A DNA stretch of 64,000 nucleotides from Pedobacter kyonggii (GTDB lineage Bacteria > Bacteroidota > Bacteroidia > Sphingobacteriales > Sphingobacteriaceae), in assembly GCF_004310665.1 (NCBI RefSeq), contig NZ_SIXF01000012.1, forward strand, positions 1 to 64,000, given 5' to 3'. Each line of letters begins with the position of its first letter. Within the stretch, counting starts at the first letter, position 1. Below, piece by piece: positions 52,157 to 59,811 of this stretch. Made by a program: the position numbers and the translations under genes. The notes under the pieces are model-generated. The model was not told where the DNA came from. It saw only the letters and a list, made by a program, of their open reading frames with translations, and ran no database searches.

Positions 52157-53083
52157 ATGATTAAAAATACAATATACTTTTTCTTTTTTGTGCTGATGCT
52201 TTCTGCCTGTAAGTTTGGCTCTAAAACCAGCGACCCAACTTTAAGAGATTTTACTTTCGAGCCTGTAAAAGGCATCCGTTATCAAGAGGTAAAACGACGT
52301 TTTAAAAACGGACTTTCTTTTAATGCGGAAGGTTTTATGCAAAAACCATCCTGGATCATTGAGGTGGTTAAAGAAGATACCATGTCGGCCTGGAGTCCAC
52401 AGAAGCAAAGAATGCAAAAATTCTACATGCAGTACGATCACGGGAATGTATATAATTTTGCTGCTGAATTTTTTAAAGTAAAACACATCAGTAAAGATAG
52501 TTTGGTTTTTCAGCGGATTCAGGTTGATGGAAAGGTAATTGCTTCAGATGTTCGCTCGGATGTAAATATGACTTTTTACGCACAGAATTATATTAAAAAC
52601 AAATTGAAGGCCAAGGCTGCCGATCTGCAAAAACCAAGCAAGGCCGATACTGCTTTTATAGAGAAGCGTGCTGCCAAAGTTAATATGAATAGCGATAGTG
52701 CTTTTGCCGCAACAGATCCGGTTCAGTTTATACCAAAAAGTAAAATTGTAAGGGTAGAAAAAATCAGTACGGTTGATCGGGCCAACAACAGGACCGAAGC
52801 TTACGATTATATGTTTCCACAATATATTATCAGGATAGATAGGGCTTACAAAGATTTTGCTTACCAGGTTGCTGCGGTGATAGATTTTCAGGGAGGGATA
52901 CACGTAAAAACGATTTATAATGTGCTTCCAGAGAATGCTGAAGCTAAAAAAAAGGTGGCTCAGGGGATAGCCGATATCTATGTTAGAAACCTTTTTGATG
53001 TGGCTCCCGGAACAACACTCGGGATTCCGCATAATAGTGAAATTACTTTAACAATAATTGGGAAGGCAATTAAAAAGCCTTAG
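52157..53083 (+). CDS. Hypothetical lipoprotein
   Basis: A 308-residue lipoprotein (lipobox LMLSAC at about residue 18). It has a mostly beta N-terminal part and a Lys/Ala-rich middle, with no family I recognise. The pattern of Asp/Lys repeats suggests a soluble periplasmic or surface domain. It sits alone between the phosphodiester glycosidase and cold-shock genes on the same strand. Confidence 0.7.
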   Translation: MIKNTIYFFFFVLMLSACKFGSKTSDPTLRDFTFEPVKGIRYQEVKRRFKNGLSFNAEGFMQKPSWIIEVVKEDTMSAWSPQKQRMQKFYMQYDHGNVYNFAAEFFKVKHISKDSLVFQRIQVDGKVIASDVRSDVNMTFYAQNYIKNKLKAKAADLQKPSKADTAFIEKRAAKVNMNSDSAFAATDPVQFIPKSKIVRVEKISTVDRANNRTEAYDYMFPQYIIRIDRAYKDFAYQVAAVIDFQGGIHVKTIYNVLPENAEAKKKVAQGIADIYVRNLFDVAPGTTLGIPHNSEITLTIIGKAIKKP

Positions 53084-53131
53084 TAATCTGCTATTTACAA
53101 AATTTTAACGTTAAAAAAATGTTAAAATTTA

Positions 53132-53161
53132 TTTTGATTTTAAAAATTAAAACTTACCTTG
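53132..53161 (+). promoter_or_regulatory. Promoter of the cold-shock gene
   Basis: TTTTG (53132-53136) is followed after 18 nt by TACCTTG (53155-53161), one base short of the consensus. The start codon lies 27 nt downstream. The leader is very AT-rich. Confidence 0.5.
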
Positions 53162-53187
53162 CATACTTAATTTTAATATTTAATACA

Positions 53188-53379
53188 ATGCAAGAAGGCA
53201 CAGTAAAATTCTTCAATGTAACTAAAGGTTTTGGCTTTATCGTACCTGCAAATGGCGATAGCGAAATTTTTGTTCATTCAACAGGTCTTATCGACGAAAT
53301 CCGTGAAAACGACAAAGTACAGTACGAAGTTGCTAACGGTAAAAAAGGCTTAAATGCCGTTAATGTGAAAGTAATTTAA
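53188..53379 (+). CDS. Cold-shock domain protein
   Basis: A 63-residue single-domain RNA chaperone with RNP1 (KGFGFI) and RNP2 (EIFVHST) motifs of the CspA family. The start at 53188 (MQEGTVKFFN) is the family start; the frame extends into the promoter and was not used. It binds single-stranded RNA, and a terminator hairpin follows 23 nt later. Confidence 0.94.
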   Translation: MQEGTVKFFNVTKGFGFIVPANGDSEIFVHSTGLIDEIRENDKVQYEVANGKKGLNAVNVKVI

Positions 53380-53401
53380 TTTATTTATCATATTTACAGA
53401 G

Positions 53402-53434
53402 AAGGCTGCTTTCTTGCGATGGCGGCCTTTTTTT
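53402..53434 (+). terminator. Terminator of the cold-shock gene
   Basis: An 8-bp stem (AAGGCTGC / GCGGCCTT with one wobble) and a run of seven T. The next gene start follows 49 nt later. Confidence 0.75.
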
Positions 53435-53482
53435 GTTTTATTTTTCGCTGTCCGAATTCATTCAGGGCTATTCTCACTTTTT

Positions 53483-54010
53483 ATGACCTACTACTTTATT
53501 GTTCCTGGTTTGGGTAATTCAGGCCCAGATCATTGGCAAACGCATTTCGAAAAATCTGGGGATCATTTTATCCGGATTAATCAGCGAGAATGGAATACAC
53601 CCGCCAGCAAAGATTGGATCGAAACAATAGATCAGGCCATTGCTGATTATAATTTGGCCGATGTGATTTTAATTGGCCATAGTTTAGGCTGTACCGCAAT
53701 TGCCAATTGGGCAAAACAATATCAAAAGAAAATTAAGGGCGCACTATTGGTAGCACCCAGCGACTTGGAAGCGCCCCGATATACGTTCTCAACGGTAGGT
53801 TTTGATCACGTACCGCTTGATAAAATAAACTTTAAAACCATTGTTGTAGCCAGTTCAAATGATGAATGGGTAACGATAAAAAGGGCTGAGTTTTTTGCCG
53901 AAAATTGGGGCAGTGAATTTATTAATATCGGTAATGCCGGCCATATTAATGCCGATGCTGGATTCGGGGAGTGGCCAAAGGGGTTAGAGATTTTAAAAAC
54001 TTTGGGGTAA
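53483..54010 (+). CDS. RBBP9/YdeN-like serine hydrolase
   Basis: A 175-residue alpha/beta-hydrolase of the RBBP9 family. The start MTYYFIVPGLGNSG is typical, with GHSLG as the nucleophile elbow and a C-terminal NAGHINADAGFG His. Activity is probably esterase- or peptidase-like, with no known substrate. The frame stays open to 53414, but that stretch overlaps the terminator of the previous gene. Confidence 0.9.
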   Translation: MTYYFIVPGLGNSGPDHWQTHFEKSGDHFIRINQREWNTPASKDWIETIDQAIADYNLADVILIGHSLGCTAIANWAKQYQKKIKGALLVAPSDLEAPRYTFSTVGFDHVPLDKINFKTIVVASSNDEWVTIKRAEFFAENWGSEFINIGNAGHINADAGFGEWPKGLEILKTLG

Positions 54011-54026
54011 TATTTACCTTGCTGAG

Positions 54027-54093
54027 TTCCCGCAGATTTCGGGAAAAGTGCAGATGAGCATAAATCTGCGTAAATCAATTTGATCTGCGGGAG
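54027..54093. repeat. CGCAGAT-type palindromic repeat
   Basis: CCCGCAGAT and ATCTGCGGGA form the outer arms, and GCAGATGAGC / ATAAATCTGC inner ones. It resembles 18600-18715. It lies in a 97-nt gap between convergent genes and may end both transcripts. Confidence 0.6.
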
Positions 54094-54107
54094 CAATTTA
54101 AGCGTTC

Positions 54108-54590
54108 TTACTTCTGCGCAACTTTCTTCCTTAAAAACTGGTCGAGAAAAATTAATCCGATCACCAGATCTGCAAAAAGAAAGGCATAAATGGCGGTAGG
54201 TGTAATGTATTTCTCTAAATTGAAATCCAAATTCACCTTCAAATCGAATTGAGGCATTTCGAAGTTAGCGTTATAAAACACATAACCCAATAAGGCGAGT
54301 AGCGAGATCACGAAAAAGCCCCCAATGCTGTAAATAATCTTTTTATCGACCTTGGTTTTCATCGCTACCGGGGCAGGAGCTAAAGCAATACTTTCCATCA
54401 CATTCCTGTTGAAAGACATGGAAGGTTCATCAAGATCGATCTCATTAAAAACTAAATTAAGCTTTAGCAGATCCTCGTACTGCGATTTAAGCTCAGCATT
54501 CGATTCAATTTTTTCTTCGATGGCTTTTTTTGAAGAATCATCCAAATTCCCATCAATATAATCCCAAAGCTGTTGTTCTATTGTGTTCAT
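54108..54590 (-). CDS. Putative membrane anti-sigma factor partner
   Basis: A 160-residue protein with a soluble, acidic helical N-terminal part (about 1-85) and two membrane helices (about 90-112 and 133-153). It overlaps the sigma-factor gene by four bases (ATGA), the usual position of an anti-sigma factor, but lacks the His-x3-Cys-x2-Cys zinc motif of ZAS domains. I therefore infer the function from position. Confidence 0.7.
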   Translation of the reverse strand: MNTIEQQLWDYIDGNLDDSSKKAIEEKIESNAELKSQYEDLLKLNLVFNEIDLDEPSMSFNRNVMESIALAPAPVAMKTKVDKKIIYSIGGFFVISLLALLGYVFYNANFEMPQFDLKVNLDFNLEKYITPTAIYAFLFADLVIGLIFLDQFLRKKVAQK

Positions 54591-55168
54591 AGTAACTCCT
54601 TTACTTCATCTTTTAACAAATATTGTAATTTTTCTTTAAGTCTTTGCCTAGCCCTGTGCAGCTTTACTTTTATAGTATTGGGTTCCATGTGCAGCGCTTC
54701 GCCAATTTCATCTAAACTCTGTTCACCTTTATAAAATAGCGTAATAATAGCGGCATCGTCTGGTAGAAGCTGGTTAATGGCAATATTTAAAAAAGCATGG
54801 CTATCCTGTCGCTCGTAACCATTTGCGTTAAAGCTGGAGGTCTGGTTTTCGAGTTGTAAAACGGTACCTTCATCATGTATTGATGTGGTATCTAAACGGT
54901 TTTTCCTTAAAAAAGTCATGGCGGTAGTATAGGTTATCGTGTACAGCCAGGTACTAAATTTAGCCGTTTGTTTAAACGTACCTAGTGCTTTATATGCCTT
55001 TACAAAGCAATCCTGAGCAATTTCTTCGGCATCTTCCCTGTTTTTCGAAAACCTTAAAGCAAGCGTAAATACAAATCGCTGATGGCGTTTTACCAACAAA
55101 GCATACTGATCGGTTTCGCCGTTCAATACCTTCTCGATCAGCTCTAAATCTGTAAGTTTTTGCTCCAT
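54587..55168 (-). CDS. ECF RNA polymerase sigma factor
   Basis: A 193-residue sigma-70 family ECF factor. Region 2 contains NREDAEEIAQDCFVKAYKAL and STWLYTITYTTAM; region 4 contains IITLFYKGEQSLDEIGEALHMEPNTIKVKLHRAR. It is cotranslated with a membrane partner. Start at the ATG 55168, three codons into a frame that could begin at TTG. Its target promoters are not known; the hairpin leaders in this window could be tested as one group. Confidence 0.93.
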   Translation of the reverse strand: MEQKLTDLELIEKVLNGETDQYALLVKRHQRFVFTLALRFSKNREDAEEIAQDCFVKAYKALGTFKQTAKFSTWLYTITYTTAMTFLRKNRLDTTSIHDEGTVLQLENQTSSFNANGYERQDSHAFLNIAINQLLPDDAAIITLFYKGEQSLDEIGEALHMEPNTIKVKLHRARQRLKEKLQYLLKDEVKELL

Positions 55169-55265
55169 GTTTAGCAATAAGACTACATTAAAGATAAGGA
55201 GGTTACACGTGAAACATAATTAAGGGAATTATTATAGCCAGATGAAGAATGTAAAATTGTTTTTC

Positions 55266-55828
55266 TGGAAACGAAAGGGCAGTTTTTTATCGGAGATTGC
55301 AGTCCTGCTGTTCGCTATAGCCCTCATGCTTCGGGCTGCCGCTGCCATCAGGTTTATGCACAAAGTTGTGGCGCCTTGAAAACCCTATAAATGAAATACT
55401 GTTTTGGCCATTTAGCCCTGGGTGAAGTGTTACCCTGCAGGCTGAGGAACGAAGCCGAAGCGTACAAGCGCAACACGGGAATAGATTTACTTTCTTGTAC
55501 AGGCACTGCGCTTCAAAAGGAAATTACTTGATAGATAGGCGATATAATTTTTTATTGATTGGAAACAAAAGGGCGGTTTTTCATTGGAGATTGCAGTCCT
55601 GCTGTTCGCTGTAGCCCTCATGCTTCGGGGCTGCCGCAGCCATCAGGTTTACGAACAGCGTGCGTGCACCCTGCAACCCTAAAAATGAAATGCTGTTTTA
55701 GCCATTTAGCCCCGGGTGAAGCGGTACCCGGCAGACAGAGGAATCCCGATTTTTCGGGAAAGCGTACAAGCGCAACACGGGCACGAACTTAATTACCTGC
55801 ACAGGCATTGCGCTCCAAAAAAAGGAAT
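55266..55828. repeat. Tandem duplication of a degenerate 265-nt unit
   Basis: Unit 1 (55266-55530) and unit 2 (55560-55828) match along most of their length. Shared pieces include GGAGATTGCAGTCCTGCTGTTCGCT, CCCTCATGCTTCGG, the CGTACAAGCGCAACACGGG stretch, and TACAGGCACTGCGCTTC or CACAGGCATTGCGCTCC. They carry many small differences, and neither has a sustained frame with a product I recognise. Together they fill most of the 700-nt gap between the sigma-factor and SMR genes. Confidence 0.75.
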
Positions 55829-55883
55829 CAACCATTTTTTTGCTCACCAGCTAACGAATATAATTAAACTTCGCAAGCGATCG

Positions 55884-56204
55884 CTAATGTGAAGCAAAGA
55901 ACTTCAATCCTGCAATGGAACCTATAAGCGTACAGATAAAAAATATCCGCCAAAAGGTTGCTGGTTCATTGAAATAAAAAATGCCGATAATTACTGTTCC
56001 TACGGCACCGATACCCGTCCAAACAGCATAGGCAGTTCCCATGGGTAAAGTTTGGGTTGCTTTATTTAGCAATAAGAAACTCAAAATAATACAGACAAAA
56101 AAAGCCGTACTCCATTTTATATTCGAAAAATTGTTCGATAATTTAAGACAGGTGGTAAAGCCAACTTCAAAAAGGCCCGCAATAATTAAGATAATCCAGT
56201 TCAT
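55884..56204 (-). CDS. sugE: SMR family transporter (SugE/Gdx type)
   Basis: A 106-residue four-helix transporter with Glu at about residue 13 in GLFEVGFTTCLKLS, as in guanidinium exporters. It exchanges small cations for protons at the inner membrane. No guanidine riboswitch is visible upstream, so control is unknown. It is followed at the far side by a large non-coding repeat and preceded by a Crp/Fnr-type regulator gene. Confidence 0.88.
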   Translation of the reverse strand: MNWIILIIAGLFEVGFTTCLKLSNNFSNIKWSTAFFVCIILSFLLLNKATQTLPMGTAYAVWTGIGAVGTVIIGIFYFNEPATFWRIFFICTLIGSIAGLKFFASH

Positions 56205-56274
56205 AATAAATGTGTTTCTGCAAATTTAAGGCACATTTATTAGGCAACATTTTACAAATGTTAAAAAATGAATT

Positions 56275-56841
56275 TTATTTATGAGCTGCTCTTATTCTGC
56301 TCAGGGTAACCTGTGTTACACCCAGGTATGAGGCAATATGTTTTAAGGCTACGCTTTTAATCAGCCGGGGAGATTGATCTAGAAAATCCTGATATCGCTC
56401 TGCTGCACCTTTAAAAGCCCGGTCAATTAATCTTCTTTCAGTAGCAATTAGCTCCTGTTCTGCGATTTTTCTGCCCCAATTGGCAATTTCTAAATGTTGA
56501 TCGTAAAGCGAAAAAAGATCGGTTAGCCTGATTTGAATTAAACTGCAGTTTTCCAATAACTCAATGTTCTCGTACCCCGGACCATTATTAATATAGCTGT
56601 TAAAAGAAAAAAGAACGGCACCACTTTGTCCGAACCAAAAGGTTATCTGCTGGTTTTCGCCGTCAGAATAGGCTCTGGCAATACCACTTTCGAGGATATA
56701 GAAATAAGGCTCTATTTTATCGGCATAAATTAAAATCGTTCCTTTCTGATGTTCTACCCGTTTAGAAACAGCAGCTAGCTTTTCTAAAGCTTCATTGCTG
56801 AGCGGCTTAAAGATTTCTATATTTTTTAACTGACTGTACAA
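56275..56841 (-). CDS. Crp/Fnr family transcriptional regulator
   Basis: A 188-residue regulator with an N-terminal cyclic-nucleotide-type beta-barrel (about 20-110) and a C-terminal helix-turn-helix with SVALKHIASYLGVTQVTLSRIRA. No Fe-S cysteine cluster is present and the effector is unknown. The start is TTG, since no ATG occurs between it and an upstream in-frame stop. It is read toward the SMR gene 70 nt away. Confidence 0.85.
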   Translation of the reverse strand: MYSQLKNIEIFKPLSNEALEKLAAVSKRVEHQKGTILIYADKIEPYFYILESGIARAYSDGENQQITFWFGQSGAVLFSFNSYINNGPGYENIELLENCSLIQIRLTDLFSLYDQHLEIANWGRKIAEQELIATERRLIDRAFKGAAERYQDFLDQSPRLIKSVALKHIASYLGVTQVTLSRIRAAHK

Positions 56842-56981
56842 CGGGATTTTTAGCTTTTGATAAAGCTATCGATTTTTTTCCAGCAAGAGTGTAACCTGAT
56901 TTAAAAGTGTGTAGTCATAATACACAGAACACGGTTCAATTTAAACAATAGAATATTTACAAATTAAAAAAAATTATAATC

Positions 56982-57347
56982 ATGGAAGGTATATTAGTCC
57001 CAATCTCGCTTTTTTTAGGTGCATTCGCAATGGTATTCGGAATCCGCTACCTATCAAACAAAGAGAAAATGGCAATGATCGAAAGGGGAATCGATCCCGG
57101 TGTGCATAAGGCTACACCAAAACCGTTTTTAAGTTTAAAGTTCGGTTTGCTGTTGGTGGGTTTAGGAATTGGTTTGCTGATAGCACTCTTTACCGTTAGG
57201 GGAGTATTCGGAAGCGACATGACTCACAGTGAGCAAGGACAATCGGTAGCCATTTACTTTGGTTTCATCGGAATTTTCGGCGGACTGGGTTTAATTGTTT
57301 CTTACCTTGTAGAGAAGAAATGGCTGGATAATAATAAGATGCTTTAA
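56982..57347 (+). CDS. DUF6249-like membrane protein
   Basis: A 121-residue protein with membrane helices at about 3-20, 49-68 and 86-108, a KEKMAMIERGIDPG amphipathic stretch after the first helix, and a short basic tail. This layout is typical of the DUF6249 family, whose role is unknown. It stands alone with an inverted repeat after it. Confidence 0.75.
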   Translation: MEGILVPISLFLGAFAMVFGIRYLSNKEKMAMIERGIDPGVHKATPKPFLSLKFGLLLVGLGIGLLIALFTVRGVFGSDMTHSEQGQSVAIYFGFIGIFGGLGLIVSYLVEKKWLDNNKML

Positions 57348-57351
57348 TATC

Positions 57352-57400
57352 AGAGAAGTCAAGTTTTCATAGTGCTTTGGCCATTAAACTTGACTTCTCT
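57352..57400. repeat. 15-bp inverted repeat after the DUF6249 gene
   Basis: AGAGAAGTCAAGTTT (57352-57366) and AAACTTGACTTCTCT (57386-57400) are perfect reverse complements with a 19-nt loop, beginning 5 nt after the stop. No T run follows, so it may block or protect the 3' end of the mRNA. Confidence 0.6.
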
Positions 57401-57451
57401 CGATTCTTATGTCGTCGGCATTAGATAACTTGCTTTTGGATTTAAGTAACT

Positions 57452-57471
57452 GTCAGATGGTAACATCTGAC
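57452..57471. repeat. Palindrome of the GTCAGATG family
   Basis: GTCAGATG-GTAA-CATCTGAC, a perfect 20-bp palindrome of the same family as the pair at 43121-43181. It is just past the thioesterase stop. Confidence 0.7.
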
Positions 57472-57478
57472 GGCACAT

Positions 57479-57901
57479 TTACAGTGGTTTGTTAATAATA
57501 GCTACGGTTAAACGGCTAATGCAGTTCATTTTTCCGCGTTCATCGTAAATTTTGATTTCCCAAACCTGGGTTTTGGCTCCAACATGCAAAGGTTTGCAAA
57601 TGCCTTTTACCAAGCCACTTTTTACCGGCCGTAAATGGTTGGCATTTACTTCTAAACCCACAGCTACATACTTCTCAGGATCTATACACATATAAGAGGC
57701 AATACTACCTAGGGTTTCGGCTAAAACTACCGAAGCGCCACCGTGTAAAATCCCTGCAGGTTGATGTGTACGTTCATCAACAGGCATGGTTCCAATAATA
57801 AAATCTTCGCCAATTTCGGTAAAACGGATATCGAGCAGCGCACCTAAATGATTTTTAGGGCGATTGTTCAGCTCATCCACCGTAAAGTTTTTAAACCACA
57901 T
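57479..57901 (-). CDS. Hotdog-fold acyl-CoA thioesterase (PaaI/MenI-like)
   Basis: A 140-residue hotdog thioesterase. The catalytic region is GILHGGASVVLAETLGSIASY with the NANHLRPVKSGLVKG segment. Similar enzymes hydrolyse phenylacetyl-CoA derivatives or 1,4-dihydroxy-2-naphthoyl-CoA for menaquinone. It overlaps the DinB gene by 11 nt and is the last gene of an operon with a histidine kinase. Confidence 0.88.
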   Translation of the reverse strand: MWFKNFTVDELNNRPKNHLGALLDIRFTEIGEDFIIGTMPVDERTHQPAGILHGGASVVLAETLGSIASYMCIDPEKYVAVGLEVNANHLRPVKSGLVKGICKPLHVGAKTQVWEIKIYDERGKMNCISRLTVAIINKPL

Positions 57902-58400
57902 GATAACGTTCTTTTAAGATGTAAACATGATGCATAATATGGCCACCCACAATAAATAAAATAGATTTTACATTAATTTCCCTGCCCGAAGCAATTCCTT
58001 TTCTGTTTAGTTCTTCTTCGTTTAAAGATTTAAAAAGGTATAAATTGGCTTTACGCAGCGCAATAAACTCTTCAATCAGATCTTCCAGATCGCGCTCGGC
58101 AAAGCGGGCATTAGCTACATAGTCATCTTCCTCGAAACCTGGTAGAGGCTGCTGCTCTTTTCGGGAAAAACAGGTAATGCGAAAGGCAAAAACACGTTCA
58201 GCATCAATAATATGGCCTAACATTTCTTTCAGTGTCCATTTACCTTCGGCATAGGCGTAATCAGCTTTATCGGCATTTGCCCTAAACAAGGCCGGAAGAC
58301 TTAGCATCTGATCGTTTAAAATTTCGAAAATATCTCGATCTACTTTACTGATATAGGTTTCGCCCCAAGTTGGATATTCGTTAGGCTGTGGTCGGTTCAT
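57891..58400 (-). CDS. DinB family protein
   Basis: A 169-residue four-helix DinB-fold protein with putative metal-binding histidines in KEMLGHIIDAER and GGHIMHHVYIL. DinB enzymes act as thiol-dependent transferases or metal hydrolases; the function here is unknown. Its start lies 20 nt inside the histidine kinase gene and its end overlaps the thioesterase gene, so the three are tightly coupled. Confidence 0.87.
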   Translation of the reverse strand: MNRPQPNEYPTWGETYISKVDRDIFEILNDQMLSLPALFRANADKADYAYAEGKWTLKEMLGHIIDAERVFAFRITCFSRKEQQPLPGFEEDDYVANARFAERDLEDLIEEFIALRKANLYLFKSLNEEELNRKGIASGREINVKSILFIVGGHIMHHVYILKERYHVV

Positions 58401-59589
58401 ATCTTAAACTGCTTTTTAATATTATTCTAAAAGTTGTGCCTTTACCCAGTTCAGAGTCTTTTACAAAAATTTCTCCACTGTGGTAATTTTCTACAATACG
58501 TTTGGTAAGTGATAAACCTAAACCCCAACCGCGTTTACGTGTAGTATAGCCTGGTTGAAAAACCGCATCGAACTTAGATCGTGGAATACCCTTTCCGGTA
58601 TCGCTCACATCAATAAATACCTGTTCTTTGGCTAAATTTTCTATAATGTTAATAGAGATCGACCCTTCGTTTTCGATGGCGTTTGCTGCGTTTTTTAATA
58701 GGTTCTCAATCACCCAATCAAATAATGGAACGTTTAACATCGCCCTCACCTGCTCATCACCGGTAATGCTGAATTTAACCTTATCCGAGGTACGTACTTT
58801 AAAATAGCGGATAAAATCGCTGATTACAATGTAAACCGTATGATCTTCGAGTATAGGTTTAGAACCAATTTTAGAGAAACGGTCGGTAATAATTTCCAGA
58901 CGCTTAATATCGTTTTCCATTTCGGCAATCAGCGGATCATCTTCTGCATCAAATTTAGATTTCATCAATTCTGTCCAGGCCATGAGTGATGATATTGGCG
59001 TACCCAGCTGGTGAGCCGTTTCTTTGGCCAAACCTACCCAAACATGGTCTTGTTCATCTTTCCTGGCAGAACTGAATGCTGCATAAGCTGTTAAAAGGAA
59101 AAGGAAGATAACACCCATTTGGATGTATGGAAAATACCTCAGTTGTGTTAAAATGAAAGAGTCGCGATAGTATGCCTTAAATTTTTTGCCGAAAAAATTC
59201 ATTTCATCAGGTGGATGCTGCGCTTTCATCTGCCTTAATTGCCTTACAAAATATAAACTGTCGTAAGTCAGCTTAGTGTCCGCAGTAGGATAATTTGTTT
59301 TAGTGCTGTCCAAACCGAAAAAAGAGCTGATCATGCCTGCAGAATCGATCATGATTACAGGTGTTTTTGTGTTTGCGCGTACCGTTTCTACAATTGCACG
59401 ATAATCGTCATTATCGTAAAGAAACATGGCCCTTTCCTGAATTTTCACCCAAAGATGAAACTGGGCTGCCTCTTCGCGTTCCATTTTTTTTACAAAAGAA
59501 TCGGTGTAAAATACTGAGGCAATGCCAATTAAGATGGCAAAAATGAGAAGGAAAAACTTCCAGCGGCGTTTCTTTTGATAAGGATTCAT
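58381..59589 (-). CDS. Membrane sensor histidine kinase, PorY-like architecture
   Basis: A 402-residue kinase with two membrane helices (about 12-29 and 154-172) flanking a periplasmic sensor part. It lacks a HAMP domain; the H box is AKETAHQLGTPISSLMAW with the phospho-acceptor His193. The ATP domain has the DTGKGIP and RGWGLGLSLTKRIVE motifs. This layout and H-box form resemble PorY, the partner of PorX encoded 18 kb away. The pairing is only an inference, and no response regulator gene is adjacent. Confidence 0.85.
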   Translation of the reverse strand: MNPYQKKRRWKFFLLIFAILIGIASVFYTDSFVKKMEREEAAQFHLWVKIQERAMFLYDNDDYRAIVETVRANTKTPVIMIDSAGMISSFFGLDSTKTNYPTADTKLTYDSLYFVRQLRQMKAQHPPDEMNFFGKKFKAYYRDSFILTQLRYFPYIQMGVIFLFLLTAYAAFSSARKDEQDHVWVGLAKETAHQLGTPISSLMAWTELMKSKFDAEDDPLIAEMENDIKRLEIITDRFSKIGSKPILEDHTVYIVISDFIRYFKVRTSDKVKFSITGDEQVRAMLNVPLFDWVIENLLKNAANAIENEGSISINIIENLAKEQVFIDVSDTGKGIPRSKFDAVFQPGYTTRKRGWGLGLSLTKRIVENYHSGEIFVKDSELGKGTTFRIILKSSLRYEPTTA

Positions 59590-59811
59590 GCTTTAGCTAG
59601 CCAAATTACAATAACAAAACGGAAAAAACATAAAACCATTATGCTTTTTCAAAAACCTTAAAGCAATCATTTCGAATGTATAATAGCTTCATCGCAGATG
59701 AAACACTATAAAATGGATGAAAAACATATCTTTGCAACGTCTTGCGTTTTGCGCAGAGCGGTAAGCGCTAGAGCGCCCAACGCCTAACGCCAAGCGCTCA
59801 ACAAACCAATT

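Noticed and set aside
55559-55792. 77-codon plus-strand frame in the repeat block
   Set aside because: It lies inside the duplicated non-coding unit, is Pro/Arg/Cys-rich, and is not maintained in the other unit.
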